A stretch of 64,000 bases of DNA from Trinickia terrae (GTDB taxonomy: Bacteria; Pseudomonadota; Gammaproteobacteria; Burkholderiales; Burkholderiaceae). The notes below the pieces were generated by a model that worked only from the letters and a program-made list of their open reading frames with translations, ran no database searches and was not told where the DNA came from. Location: positions 199,723-263,722 of the forward strand of contig NZ_SWJE01000002.1 of NCBI RefSeq assembly GCF_005144415.1, in the 5' to 3' direction. Shown one piece after another: positions 40,041-49,297 of the stretch. Position 1 is the first letter of the stretch. Each line of letters opens with the position of its first letter. A program made the translations under genes and the position numbers.

Positions 40041-40745
40041 TTACATCAAACCGGCGCATACCGCCGCGACAATCGACCCGATCACCAGCACCGCGCCGAT
40101 CGTCTTGCGGCGGTTCAACTCGGTCCACAGCAATACACCCGTCAAGGACAGCAGGACGATCCCGCCTGCGAGCGTGTCGGCGAGAAGCACCCAGCCGATG
40201 CTCAAGCCAGTGCCCTTATGCAGGTTCGTGAGCATCGCGAGGAACGTGTTGTCGTTGCGCTTGATCGACACGTAGCCGTTGCCAACCCAGTATTCGGCGA
40301 GCGTGCTTTCGCGCGGCGTCGCGAACGTGATCTGCCAGCGCTCGGGCTGCAATGCGGTGCGATCGCCCCAGGCCACGCGATGCGCCGGCTCCTTTTGCAC
40401 GCGCCCCGGCGCTGCGCGCAATTGCAGCTGCTGCTTGAGCCATTTCGCCAGTTCGCGCGGCGTTTCGGGCGCGTGCTGCGGCAGCGGGACCTGCAGTGTC
40501 GACACATCCGGCTCGCCCGTCGAGATGCGCAGCGGTCCGGCGCGGTGATTGAGCAGAAAGCCCGTTGTGCCGAACAACAGGCCCAGCGCCGCGCCCCATA
40601 GCCCTACCCAGCCGTGCACCTTGCGCAGCCATTTGATGAAGGTGGCCCGGCGCGAACGCGCCCGCCTGTCACGTCGTCCGGTTTCATCGAGCAGGACATG
40701 CGTCGTTACGGCGGAGTCGGCAGCAAGGTTTTCAGGGGCGTTCAC
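40041..40745 (-). CDS. PepSY-domain membrane protein
   Basis: This is a 234-residue inner-membrane protein. The first membrane segment follows FIKWLRKVHGWVGLWGAALG (the PepSY_TM signature), a periplasmic domain of ~110 residues follows, then a second membrane pair (LADTLAGGIVLLSLTGVLLW, IGAVLVIGSIVAAVCAGLM). Such proteins accompany siderophore or metal uptake and some reduce ferric complexes. The start is GTG at 40745 behind GGAG. A Fur-like site lies about 335 bases upstream. Confidence 0.88.
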   Translation of the reverse strand: MNAPENLAADSAVTTHVLLDETGRRDRRARSRRATFIKWLRKVHGWVGLWGAALGLLFGTTGFLLNHRAGPLRISTGEPDVSTLQVPLPQHAPETPRELAKWLKQQLQLRAAPGRVQKEPAHRVAWGDRTALQPERWQITFATPRESTLAEYWVGNGYVSIKRNDNTFLAMLTNLHKGTGLSIGWVLLADTLAGGIVLLSLTGVLLWTELNRRKTIGAVLVIGSIVAAVCAGLM

Positions 40746-41295
40746 GTTTCACTCCAGAGGCGCAGCAAGTTGTGATAGCAACCGACGAGGCAGCGGCGCG
40801 TAGCGTCGAGCCGTCGTTTCCAGCGTTTTTTTCAACCGAGCTTGGCGCAGTGGCTTGCGGCGTGCTCTGGGCTCGGGCAGTAACTAACGGCGAGAGGAAT
40901 CGCGTAGGCGAGCGCAAGCTCCGCCGCGAGCGGTGTCTTGTTGAGCATTGGAATCCCGAGGGGTGGCTCATGCCGGTCGATGCGGCATGCGGCGCATGCG
41001 GCTCGACGACACATGAGCGTTGGCTGGCTGGCCGCTCTTCCGTCGGAACGGGAAAACCGGTAGGCTGGCTCTAGATATAAATGCGAATCGTTATCATTCC
41101 ATGCATTTTGAATTATTTCAACTTCCGTAAGATATCGATGCCCCGGGACCGGCTTTCTTTGTCGAATTGAAATTTTTTAGTAATTTTTTTGTTGGAAAAA
41201 TGTGGCAACCAGTCGATCGGCACACGCAGGAAGCAGCGACGCCCGCCTCCCGCGTGGCGTAAAATACGCGCTTTCCCGCTCTTTCCTCCCGATAA
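40746..41295. other. Intergenic region with a Fur-like site
   Basis: No gene is supported in 550 bases; a 38-residue minus frame inside it (MLNKTPLAAELALAYAIP) has no recognised domain. The right part is AT-rich and holds the ribB promoter, with a TAAAAT -10 at 41260. No FMN riboswitch is seen upstream of ribB. Confidence 0.5.
41080..41098. promoter_or_regulatory. Probable Fur box
   Basis: The minus strand reads AATGATAACGATTCGCATT, close to the GATAATGATAATCATTATC consensus, in an AT-rich context. Its distance (335 bases) from the PepSY gene is long, so a lost or unrecognised small gene may lie between. Confidence 0.6.
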
Positions 41296-42456
41296 ATGAC
41301 GCTCGCCTCCACCCTCGAGATCATCGCCGAACTGAAAGCCGGCCGGATGGTGATCCTGGTCGACGAAGAAGATCGCGAAAACGAGGGCGACCTCGTCCTT
41401 GCGGCGGATTTCGTCACGCCGGAAGCGATCAATTTCATGGCGCGCTACGGCCGCGGCCTGATTTGCCTGACGCTCACGCAAGAGCGCTGCAAGCAGCTGA
41501 ACCTGCCGCTCATGACCTACAAGAACGGCACGCAGTACGGCACGGCGTTCACGGTCAGCATCGAGGCCGCCGAAGGCGTGACGACCGGCATCTCCGCCGC
41601 CGACCGCGCCCGCACGATCGCCACGGCCGTCGCGCACGACGCGCGAGCCGAACATATCGTGCAGCCGGGCCACGTGTTCCCGATCATGGCGCAGCCGGGC
41701 GGCGTGCTCGTGCGCGCGGGCCACACCGAAGCCGGCTGCGACCTGACGGCGCTCGCCGGCCTCACGCCCGCCGCCGTGATCTGCGAAATCATCAAGGACG
41801 ACGGCACGATGGCGCGCCTGCCCGACCTGCTCGAATTCGCCGAACAGCATGGGCTCAAGGTCGGCACGATCGCCGACCTGATCCACTACCGCAGCCGCAC
41901 CGAATCGATCGTCGAGCGCGTCTGCGAGCGCACGATGCACACCGCGCATGGCGCGTTCCGTGCGGTGATGTATCTCGATCAGCCGAGCGGCTCTCCGCAC
42001 CTCGCGCTGGTGCGCGGCACGCCTTCGCCGGAGCGCGATACGCCGGTGCGCGTGCACGAGCCGCTGTCGATGCTCGACCTGCTCGAAGTGCACACCTCGA
42101 CGCACTCGTGGACGCTCGACGCCGCGATGAAAGAGATCGCCTCGCGCGATCTCGGCGTGATCGTGATGCTGAACTGCGGCGACTCGAAAGAGCATCTGAT
42201 CGACGTCTTCAAGGCCTTCGACCAGAAAGACAAAGCCGCCGAGCTCAAGCGCCGCCCCGTCGACTTCAAGACTTACGGCATCGGCGCGCAGATCCTGCGC
42301 GAGCTGGGCGTCGGCAAGATGCAGGTGCTGTCCAATCCGCGCCGCCTCGGCAGCATGTCGGGCTACGGGCTCGAAGTGACCGGCTTCATCCCGATGCCGG
42401 GGAGCGTTGCCGAGGACTGCGCCTCGCAAGCCGAAGCACCGGCCTCGCGCGCCTGA
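41296..42456 (+). CDS. ribB: 3,4-Dihydroxy-2-butanone-4-phosphate synthase with degenerate GTP cyclohydrolase II-like domain
   Basis: Residues 1-~205 form an intact DHBP synthase ([45 protein letters not shown]), which makes the four-carbon riboflavin precursor. The C-terminal ~180 residues align with GTP cyclohydrolase II but lack its zinc cysteines (the GDVFGSxRCDC motif is absent), so that half is unlikely to be active. Beta-proteobacteria with such a ribBX form use a separate ribA. No FMN riboswitch precedes it. Confidence 0.92.
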   Translation: MTLASTLEIIAELKAGRMVILVDEEDRENEGDLVLAADFVTPEAINFMARYGRGLICLTLTQERCKQLNLPLMTYKNGTQYGTAFTVSIEAAEGVTTGISAADRARTIATAVAHDARAEHIVQPGHVFPIMAQPGGVLVRAGHTEAGCDLTALAGLTPAAVICEIIKDDGTMARLPDLLEFAEQHGLKVGTIADLIHYRSRTESIVERVCERTMHTAHGAFRAVMYLDQPSGSPHLALVRGTPSPERDTPVRVHEPLSMLDLLEVHTSTHSWTLDAAMKEIASRDLGVIVMLNCGDSKEHLIDVFKAFDQKDKAAELKRRPVDFKTYGIGAQILRELGVGKMQVLSNPRRLGSMSGYGLEVTGFIPMPGSVAEDCASQAEAPASRA

Positions 42457-42505
42457 CCCGCATTCCAGCGCACTCGCGCACTCAACCAACAACTACGGAC
42501 TCTTT

Positions 42506-43018
42506 ATGGAAATCGGACAATACCAACCGAATCTCGACGGCGACGGCCTGCGCGTCGGCATCGTCCAAGCGCGCTTCAACGAGCCGGTGTGCAACGGCCT
42601 CGCCGATGCCTGCATCGAAGAGCTCGAACGCCTCGGCGTCACCGGCGAAGACGTGCTGCTAGTCACCGTGCCGGGCGCGCTGGAGATCCCCCTTGCGCTG
42701 CAAAAGCTCGCGGAAAGCGGCCAGTTCGACGCGCTGATCGCGCTCGGCGCCGTGATTCGCGGCGAGACCTACCACTTCGAGCTGGTGTCGAACGAGAGCG
42801 GCGCGGGCATCACGCGCATCGGCCTCGACTTCGGCATCCCCGTCGCGAACGCCGTGCTCACGACCGACAGCGACGAGCAAGCCGTCGCCCGCATGACCGA
42901 GAAAGGCCGGGACGCAGCACGCGTGGCGGTCGAGATGGCGAACCTCACGGTCGCTCTCGAGCAGCTCGGCGGCGGCGACGAAGATGAAGATGAGGACGAA
43001 GAAGAGGAACAGGCATGA
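42506..43018 (+). CDS. ribH: 6,7-Dimethyl-8-ribityllumazine synthase
   Basis: This 170-residue enzyme makes the lumazine that RibE uses. [20 protein letters not shown] is near the N-terminus, then [20 protein letters not shown] and [20 protein letters not shown] with the active-site His. The C-terminus carries an added acidic tail ([11 protein letters not shown]) not part of the fold. The start at 42506 is the conserved MEIGQYQP; 49 bases separate it from ribB. It overlaps nusB by 4 bases. Confidence 0.96.
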   Translation: MEIGQYQPNLDGDGLRVGIVQARFNEPVCNGLADACIEELERLGVTGEDVLLVTVPGALEIPLALQKLAESGQFDALIALGAVIRGETYHFELVSNESGAGITRIGLDFGIPVANAVLTTDSDEQAVARMTEKGRDAARVAVEMANLTVALEQLGGGDEDEDEDEEEEQA

Positions 43019-43452
43019 AGAGCGCTCGCCGACGTTCCCGCGAACTCGCCACGCAGGGGCTGTATCAGTGGCTTTTGTCGGGGGCGAGCTCGGATGAGAT
43101 CGACGCGCAGCTGCGCGGCGCGCAGGGTTTCGACAAGGCCGACAAGGAGCATCTCGATGCGATCCTGCACGGCGTGATCCGCGATTCGGCCGCGCTGTCG
43201 GCCGATCTCGCGCCCTGCCTCGACCGCCCGATCGAACAACTGTCGCCCGTCGAGCGAGCGGTGCTGCTCGTCGCGGCGTTCGAGTTCAAGAATCATCTCG
43301 ACATTCCGTATCGCGTCGTCATCAACGAGGCGGTCGAGCTCGCGAAGACCTTCGGCGGCGCGGACGGCTACAAGTACGTGAACGGCGTGCTCGACAAGCT
43401 GGCTGCGAAGCTGCGCATCGCCGAAACGCAGTCGGGCCGCGGCGGCAACTGA
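43015..43452 (+). CDS. nusB: Transcription antitermination factor NusB
   Basis: This 145-residue all-helical RNA-binding protein, with NusE (S10), binds boxA of rRNA leaders and promotes antitermination. [20 protein letters not shown] is the arginine-rich N-terminus; [20 protein letters not shown] and [20 protein letters not shown] are invariant. The ATG overlaps the ribH stop (ATGA), so the two are translationally coupled. Confidence 0.97.
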   Translation: MKSARRRSRELATQGLYQWLLSGASSDEIDAQLRGAQGFDKADKEHLDAILHGVIRDSAALSADLAPCLDRPIEQLSPVERAVLLVAAFEFKNHLDIPYRVVINEAVELAKTFGGADGYKYVNGVLDKLAAKLRIAETQSGRGGN

Positions 43453-43476
43453 GCGCGGCATTCGTCTCGCGCAAAC

Positions 43477-43504
43477 AGCGGGCGCCGGAAGCGGCGCCCG
43501 CTTT
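43477..43504 (+). terminator. Terminator behind nusB
   Basis: AGCGGGCGCC and GGCGCCCGCT form a perfect 10-base stem around GGAAGC, followed by only three T. It lies 25 bases past nusB. Confidence 0.6.
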
Positions 43505-43539
43505 CCGTCTGCTGCGGACTATTGGATCTGGAATACAGC

Positions 43540-44736
43540 ATGAACAACGCGTCCGAACCGCTCGTGCGCCTCGCCGCCCGAGTCGACGCCATTGCGCCGT
43601 TCTACGTGATGGAGCTCGCGAAAGAAGCCGCGCAGCTCGAGGCCGCGGGGCGCGACATCATCCACATGGGTATCGGCGAGCCCGATTTCACGGCGCCCGA
43701 ACCCGTGATCGAAGCGGCCGCGAGCGCGCTCAGGCGCGGCGTCACGCAATACACGGGCGCGCTCGGTATCGCGCCGTTGCGCGAAGCGATCGGGGAGCAC
43801 TACGCGCATACCTATGGGCTTCGAATCGATCCCGCACGCATCGTCGTGACGGCCGGTGCGTCGGCGGCGCTATTGCTCGCCTGCGCAGCGCTCGTCGACC
43901 GAGACGACGAGGTGCTCATGCCCGATCCCTCCTATCCGTGCAACCGTCACTTCGTGGCGGCCACCGAAGGCCGCGCGGTGCTCGTCCCGAGCGGCCCCGC
44001 CGAGCGCTTCCAGCTCACGGCCGCCGATGTGGAAAGCCGCTGGAGCGAGAAGACGCGCGGCGTGCTGCTCGCGTCGCCGTCGAACCCGACCGGCACGTCG
44101 ATCGCGCCCGACGAGCTCAAGAAGATCGTCGAGGCCGTGCGCGCACGCGGCGGCTTCACGATCGTCGACGAGATCTACCAGGGGCTCAGCTATGACGCGC
44201 GGCCGGTGTCGGCGCTCTCGTTCGGCGACGACGTCGTGACCGTCAACAGCTTCTCGAAGTACTTCAACATGACGGGCTGGCGCCTCGGCTGGCTCGTGGT
44301 CCCGACGGCGATGATCGGCGCGTTCGAAAAGCTCGCGCAGAACCTCTTCATCTGCGCGTCGGCGCTGGCCCAGCATGCGGCGCTCGCCTGCTTCGAGCCG
44401 GGCACGCTCGCGATCTACGAAGCGCGGCGCCTCGAGTTCAAGCGCCGCCGCGACTACATCGTGCCCGCGCTCAAGTCGCTCGGCTTCGACGTGCCGGTCA
44501 CGCCCGACGGCGCCTTCTACGTCTACGCAAATTGCTCGGGCGTCGCGCATCCGGCCGCCGGCGACAGCGGCGCGCTCACGAAGGCGATGCTGCACGACGC
44601 AGGCGTCGTGCTGGTGCCGGGGATGGATTTCGGCGCCCACGCGCCGCGCGAGTACATCCGCCTCTCCTACGCGACCGCGTATGCGCGGCTCGAAGAGGCC
44701 GTCGACCGCCTGCGCACGCTCTTTGCGCGCAGCTAG
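43540..44736 (+). CDS. PLP-dependent aminotransferase (class I/II)
   Basis: This is a 398-residue fold-type I aminotransferase. IIHMGIGEPDFTAPEPVIEA, TQYTGALGIAPLREAIGEHY, SPSNPTGTSI and the PLP lysine region VTVNSFSKYFNMTGWRLGWL are all present, and Arg in YIRLSYATAYARLEEAV binds the substrate carboxylate. It is likely an alanine/aspartate or aromatic aminotransferase; specificity is unresolved. The start at 43540 follows the terminator behind nusB. Confidence 0.93.
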   Translation: MNNASEPLVRLAARVDAIAPFYVMELAKEAAQLEAAGRDIIHMGIGEPDFTAPEPVIEAAASALRRGVTQYTGALGIAPLREAIGEHYAHTYGLRIDPARIVVTAGASAALLLACAALVDRDDEVLMPDPSYPCNRHFVAATEGRAVLVPSGPAERFQLTAADVESRWSEKTRGVLLASPSNPTGTSIAPDELKKIVEAVRARGGFTIVDEIYQGLSYDARPVSALSFGDDVVTVNSFSKYFNMTGWRLGWLVVPTAMIGAFEKLAQNLFICASALAQHAALACFEPGTLAIYEARRLEFKRRRDYIVPALKSLGFDVPVTPDGAFYVYANCSGVAHPAAGDSGALTKAMLHDAGVVLVPGMDFGAHAPREYIRLSYATAYARLEEAVDRLRTLFARS

Positions 44737-44784
44737 GGATCCACGGGGGCGCGCCATTTTCGCCGTGATTTTTTTCGCAGCACA

Positions 44785-44814
44785 AAATAAGGGCACCCGA
44801 GGGTGCCCTTATTT
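44785..44814. terminator. Bidirectional terminator
   Basis: AAATAAGGGCACCC and GGGTGCCCTTATTT are perfect complements around GA, with A and T runs on both sides. It serves the aminotransferase and the convergent transglycosylase gene. Confidence 0.88.
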
Positions 44815-44861
44815 CGTTCAACCATTTGCTCACCGCTACGCAGCGGCTCACGCAATCTGTC

Positions 44862-45986
44862 TCAAGCGCCGAACTCCGGCCCCGAGTTGCGCTTCGTCGC
44901 GGACGTGTTGGTGCTCGCATCGTCCTGCTCGGCGGCAGGCGTCGAAGCCGCCGCCGCCTTCGCGGCGATCGCGTGTGAATTGTCGAGCGACACCTGCACG
45001 CGCTTGCTCGTCGTGGCAGCCGCCGCCGTTTGCTGCGGCGCCTGCGGTGCGTTGATCTGCACCTTGCGGCCGCGCGCCACGTCGCGCAGGCGGTCGCGCT
45101 CGGCCATCACCTTGGCGCCATAACCGCCGTCGTCCTGCGAGGTCGAGCCGACGTAGAGACGCAGGCCGCCCGGCAGCGAACCGCCGCGCGCGATGCAATC
45201 CTTCAGGACCAGCGCGCCGACCTGGATGTTCGTCATCGGCTCGAGCGCGGCGCTCGTGCCGCCGAAGTACTGAAACTTGTCCGAATGCACTTTCGACATC
45301 ACCTGCATCAGCCCTTGCGCGCCGACGCCGCTTTCCGCATACGGATTGAAGCCCGATTCGATCGCCATCACCGCGAGCAGGAGGAGAGGATCGAGGCCGA
45401 CTTCGCGGCCCGTCTCGAATGCCGCCTTCACGAGGGCGCCGACAGGCTCTTGCGCGACGCGATATCGGCGCGCCAGATAGTTCGTGACCAGATTCTGCTC
45501 GGACGCCGATGCAAGCGCGTGGTTGTTGCGCGCATCGGCCGCCACGCGTTGCGACGGAATCAAGTTGGCCAGCATGCCGACGGTCGGCTGCTGAGTATGC
45601 ATATCGAAGCTGTTCGGAGCCTGGTACGTGACGCCGCTCTGGCCGCTGCCGTCGAAGGCGCCGTCGTAGCTGGTGTTGTCGACGGTGGGCCCGTTCGAGC
45701 TCAGCGTTTCGTCGTTGCTGCCCTCGGCCGGGCCGAAAGCGGGTAGCGGATGGCCGCTCAGGAGGCGGGCCGGTCCGGCCTGGACGGCTGCCGAGATGAC
45801 CGGCATCAGCTTCGCAGCGAGAGGCGTGCGCACGGTGGGCAAGAGCCACAGCACGAGCGCGGTCAGAACAGCCAGACCGCCGACGATGCTGAATAAGTGG
45901 TGGCTGACACGCGTCCCGCGACGCACCACGGCGCGGACTGCTTGCGCCAGGCGCTCATCGGGACGCCACGATAACCAAGTATTCAT
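44862..45986 (-). CDS. Lytic transglycosylase (SLT domain), membrane-anchored
   Basis: This is a 374-residue envelope protein. An N-terminal cytoplasmic stub is followed by one membrane segment (SIVGGLAVLTALVLWLLPTV), then a periplasmic part. The SLT goose-lysozyme domain is at about 185-300: catalytic Glu in LLLAVMAIESGFNPYAESGV and GAQGLMQVMSKVHSDKF. The C-terminal ~60 residues are Ala/Thr-rich. It cleaves peptidoglycan glycan strands. GGGAG precedes the ATG. Confidence 0.9.
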   Translation of the reverse strand: MNTWLSWRPDERLAQAVRAVVRRGTRVSHHLFSIVGGLAVLTALVLWLLPTVRTPLAAKLMPVISAAVQAGPARLLSGHPLPAFGPAEGSNDETLSSNGPTVDNTSYDGAFDGSGQSGVTYQAPNSFDMHTQQPTVGMLANLIPSQRVAADARNNHALASASEQNLVTNYLARRYRVAQEPVGALVKAAFETGREVGLDPLLLLAVMAIESGFNPYAESGVGAQGLMQVMSKVHSDKFQYFGGTSAALEPMTNIQVGALVLKDCIARGGSLPGGLRLYVGSTSQDDGGYGAKVMAERDRLRDVARGRKVQINAPQAPQQTAAAATTSKRVQVSLDNSHAIAAKAAAASTPAAEQDDASTNTSATKRNSGPEFGA

Positions 45987-46203
45987 TCAGATCTCCCATC
46001 GTAATGGCCTCGCGACGGGTGCAGCTGAGCTTAGGGCTCGGGTCGCGAAACCAAGACATCGCGCGCTTTGGTTGGGGCGGCAGCGACGTCGGGATACGGT
46101 AACGTACTGTTACAACTGGCAACGTTCCGTTCGGAGGGCCGCATCGGGGTAAAAAAATCCCGGCGGCATGCGCATTTATGCATGCCCGCGGCGGCTCTCA
46201 CGC

Positions 46204-46346
46204 AAAAAAACCAGCGGCTAAATCGCGCTGGCGAGGACTAACTCAAGGCCGTTGGTGCCGTGCAGGATTCGGCATACGGTGACGCGTTGCGTCGAAGGAC
46301 CGGAGGTGTGGTAACGACAATACTGCGGGGTCCCTGCTACCAATGT
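46204..46346 (-). ncRNA. Candidate small RNA between the transglycosylase and ubiD genes
   Basis: On the minus strand a good sigma-70 promoter (-35 TTGACG, 16 bases, -10 TAGAAT at 46353-46380) is followed about 140 bases on by an intrinsic terminator (CCAGCG, loop, CGCTGG, seven T; 46204-46231). No reading frame of size lies between. A second minus-strand hairpin with T tract follows near 46150-46190. It could instead be an attenuated leader of the transglycosylase gene. It does not match an RNA family I recognise. Confidence 0.45.
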
Positions 46347-46620
46347 GGACGGATTCTAGCAGGCTCTAATAGATCGTCAACACTATAAAAACTCAAACCT
46401 ATAACAAATTGTAATTATGAACAGTGTTCACCATCTCGAAACCCGCGCGCCTCGCGCGTCTCCACCGATTTCGACCCAAAGCGCAAAAAACCTGCCGCGA
46501 TCAACGCAGGTAAAATCGCCCATCGTCCGGAAGGCCCGGCCGGGCCGGCCTTCCGCCCCATCGCAGTGCATGGCGCTGTCCATTTAGCCGCCCGTTCTGG
46601 GCGGCCCGAACCTGAGCCGC
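46347..46620. other. Promoter-bearing spacer upstream of ubiD
   Basis: An AT-rich core (46380-46430) is followed by a minus-strand terminator-like hairpin (ACCTGC/GCAGGT with six T, 46485-46511) and a GC-rich palindrome GGAAGGCC..GGCCTTCC near 46529-46555. TAAAAT at 46511 could be the ubiD -10. Confidence 0.4.
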
Positions 46621-48204
46621 ATGAAATATAGAGACCTGCGCGACTTCGTCGGTCGCCTCGAGACGTTGGGCGAGCTGCGCCGCATCCACCGGCCCGTATC
46701 GCCCGTCCTGGAAATGACCGAGTTGTGCGACCGCGTCCTGCGCGCGGGCGGCCCGGCGCTGCTGTTCGACGCACCGCCAGGCTACGGGTTTCCAGTCCTC
46801 GGCAACCTGTTCGGCACGCCGCGCCGCGTCGCGCTCGGCATGGGCATAGACGGCGGCAGCAGCGGCGATGACGGCGACAGCGCGGCGCTCGAATCGCTGC
46901 GCGACGTCGGCCGGCTGCTGTCGGCGCTAAAGGAGCCGGAGCCGCCCAAGGGACTGAAAGACGCCGGCAAGCTGTTCTCGCTCGCGAAGGCGGTCTGGGA
47001 CATGGCGCCGAAGACCGTCAGCTCGCCGCCCTGCCAGGAGATCGTCTGGGAGGGGCAGGACGTCGACCTCGCGAAGCTGCCGATCCAGACCTGCTGGCCC
47101 GGCGACGCCGGCCCGCTCGTCACCTGGGGGCTGACCGTCACGCGCGGCCCCAACAAGACGCGCCAGAACCTCGGCATCTACCGGCAGCAGCTGATCGGCC
47201 GCAACAAGCTCATCATGCGCTGGCTCGCGCATCGCGGCGGCGCGCTCGACTTCCGCGAGTTCGCACTCGCCAATCCCGGCAAGCCGTATCCGGTCGCGGT
47301 CGTGCTCGGCGCCGATCCCGCGACGACCCTCGGCGCCGTGACGCCCGTGCCCGACACGCTCTCCGAATACCAGTTCGCCGGTCTCTTGCGCGGCGCGAAG
47401 ACCGAACTCGCGAAGTGCCTGACGCCCGGCGTCGACGCGCTGCAAGTGCCCGCACGCGCCGAGATCGTGCTCGAAGGCTTCATCTATCCGCAGGAAGGCG
47501 CGAGCGCCGCGGCACCGGCGGGCGCGCCGCCGCGTCCCGCGAAGGGCGCATCGGCCGCCTACGAACACGCGCTCGAAGGCCCCTACGGCGACCACACCGG
47601 CTATTACAACGAGCAGGAGTGGTTCCCAGTCTTCACCGTCGAGCGCATCACGATGCGGCGCGACGCGATCTATCACTCCACTTACACCGGTAAGCCGCCC
47701 GACGAGCCCGCCGTGCTCGGCGTCGCGTTGAACGAAGTGTTCGTGCCGCTGTTGCAGAAGCAGTTCACCGAGATCACCGATTTCTATCTGCCGCCGGAAG
47801 GGTGCAGCTACCGGATGGCGATCGTGCAGATGAAGAAGAGCTACCCGGGCCACGCGAAACGCGTGATGTTCGGCGTCTGGAGCTTCCTGCGGCAGTTCAT
47901 GTATACGAAGTTCATCGTCGTCGTCGACGAGGACGTGAACATCCGCGACTGGAAGGAAGTGATCTGGGCGATCACGACGCGCATCGATCCGGCGCGCGAC
48001 ACCGTGCTCGTCGACAACACGCCGATCGACTACCTCGACTTCGCCTCGCCGAAGGCAGGCCTCGGCTCGAAGATTGGCCTCGACGCCACCAACAAGTGGC
48101 CGGGCGAGACCGATCGCGAATGGGGCCGCCCGATCGTGATGGACGACGCGGTCAAGCGGCGCGTCGATACGCTGTGGGACGAGCTGGGGCTCGGCCGTTC
48201 GTAG
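46621..48204 (+). CDS. ubiD: UbiD-family 3-polyprenyl-4-hydroxybenzoate decarboxylase
   Basis: This 527-residue prenylated-FMN decarboxylase acts in ubiquinone synthesis. [20 protein letters not shown] is the typical N-terminus; [20 protein letters not shown] and the catalytic acidic region [14 protein letters not shown] are present. A low-complexity Ala/Pro stretch (about residues 297-313) is inserted before [11 protein letters not shown]. The cofactor-maker UbiX is not in the window. Asparaginase follows after 27 bases. Confidence 0.96.
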   Translation: MKYRDLRDFVGRLETLGELRRIHRPVSPVLEMTELCDRVLRAGGPALLFDAPPGYGFPVLGNLFGTPRRVALGMGIDGGSSGDDGDSAALESLRDVGRLLSALKEPEPPKGLKDAGKLFSLAKAVWDMAPKTVSSPPCQEIVWEGQDVDLAKLPIQTCWPGDAGPLVTWGLTVTRGPNKTRQNLGIYRQQLIGRNKLIMRWLAHRGGALDFREFALANPGKPYPVAVVLGADPATTLGAVTPVPDTLSEYQFAGLLRGAKTELAKCLTPGVDALQVPARAEIVLEGFIYPQEGASAAAPAGAPPRPAKGASAAYEHALEGPYGDHTGYYNEQEWFPVFTVERITMRRDAIYHSTYTGKPPDEPAVLGVALNEVFVPLLQKQFTEITDFYLPPEGCSYRMAIVQMKKSYPGHAKRVMFGVWSFLRQFMYTKFIVVVDEDVNIRDWKEVIWAITTRIDPARDTVLVDNTPIDYLDFASPKAGLGSKIGLDATNKWPGETDREWGRPIVMDDAVKRRVDTLWDELGLGRS

Positions 48205-48231
48205 CCCCTCCCCTCCAGGAGAAACGAAGCG

Positions 48232-49290
48232 ATGAACGCCAATCATGCAGCCATCGCCGCGACCGTGTACCGCGGTCCGGCCATCGAGAACACGCATCTA
48301 GCGCACGTGGCGGTCGTCGACGCAGCGGGGCGCCTGCTCTACGCCTTCGGCAACCCGCACCGGCCCACCCTGCCGCGCTCGGCGGTCAAGCCGGCGCAGG
48401 CGCTCGCGGTGCTCGAGACGGGCGCGCTCGAACGCTTCGGCTTCGACGATGCCGACCTCGCGCTGATGTGCGCCTCGCACAGCAGCGAGGAGGCGCACCT
48501 TGCCCGCGCCCGCGCGATGCTCGCGAAAGCAGGCGTCGCCGAGAGCGACCTGCGCTGCGGCGGCCATCCGCCGATCTCGGACGAAGTCTGGCGCGCATGG
48601 ATCAAGCGCGACTTCACGCCGACGCCGATCTGCAGCAACTGCTCGGGCAAGCACGCAGGCATGCTCGCGGGTGCACGGTCGATCGGCGCGAGCATTGCCG
48701 ACTACCAGCTCGACGGCCACCCATTGCAGCAGCGCGTCAAGCTCACGATGGCCGAGCTCTGCGACCTGCGCGACGACGAGATCCAATGGGGCATCGACGG
48801 CTGCAACCTGCCGACGCCGAGCTTCGCGCTCGACAGGCTCGCACGCCTCTTCGCGAAGCTCGCCAGCGCGGCGGCTCACTGCACGCCCGCCTCGCCGCGC
48901 GATCAAGCGCTCGCGCGCATCTATCGCGCGATGACCGCGTACCCCGAGCTCGTCGCCGGCACGGGCCGCTTCTGCACGACGCTGATGCGTGCGTTCGGCG
49001 GCGAAGCCGTCGGCAAGGTCGGCGCCGACGCGAGCTACGCAATCGGCGTGCGCGATGCCGCGTATGGCCCGGGCGGCGCGCGCGGGCCGCTCGGCATCGC
49101 GGTCAAGGTCGAAGACGGCAACGCGACCGTGCTGATGGCGATCGTCGTCGAGCTGCTGCATCGGCTGAACATCGGGACTCCCGAACAACGCGCACAACTC
49201 GACGCTTTCCACAAGCCGCCGATGCGCAACACGGCCGGCATCGAGATCGCCCGCCTCGAACTCTCTCTCACACTGGAAAAACAACCCTGA
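48232..49290 (+). CDS. Asparaginase, Rhizobium etli type
   Basis: This 352-residue enzyme hydrolyses asparagine to aspartate and ammonia. It belongs to the class unrelated to E. coli AnsA/AnsB: PRSAVKPAQALAVLETGALE with the catalytic Ser-Lys, ALMCASHSSEEAHLARARAM and CSNCSGKHAGMLAGARSIGA with conserved cysteines. AGGAGAAACGAAGCG precedes the ATG. LysE-type exporter follows after 7 bases, likely one operon. Confidence 0.93.
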   Translation: MNANHAAIAATVYRGPAIENTHLAHVAVVDAAGRLLYAFGNPHRPTLPRSAVKPAQALAVLETGALERFGFDDADLALMCASHSSEEAHLARARAMLAKAGVAESDLRCGGHPPISDEVWRAWIKRDFTPTPICSNCSGKHAGMLAGARSIGASIADYQLDGHPLQQRVKLTMAELCDLRDDEIQWGIDGCNLPTPSFALDRLARLFAKLASAAAHCTPASPRDQALARIYRAMTAYPELVAGTGRFCTTLMRAFGGEAVGKVGADASYAIGVRDAAYGPGGARGPLGIAVKVEDGNATVLMAIVVELLHRLNIGTPEQRAQLDAFHKPPMRNTAGIEIARLELSLTLEKQP

Positions 49291-49297
49291 GGTACGG

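Noticed and set aside
41101-41295. FMN riboswitch upstream of ribB
   Set aside because: The conserved RFN-element segments are not present.
46204-46346. 6S RNA
   Set aside because: The ends do not pair into the long 6S rod and the position next to ubiD is not the usual zapA context; kept only as an unnamed small RNA candidate.
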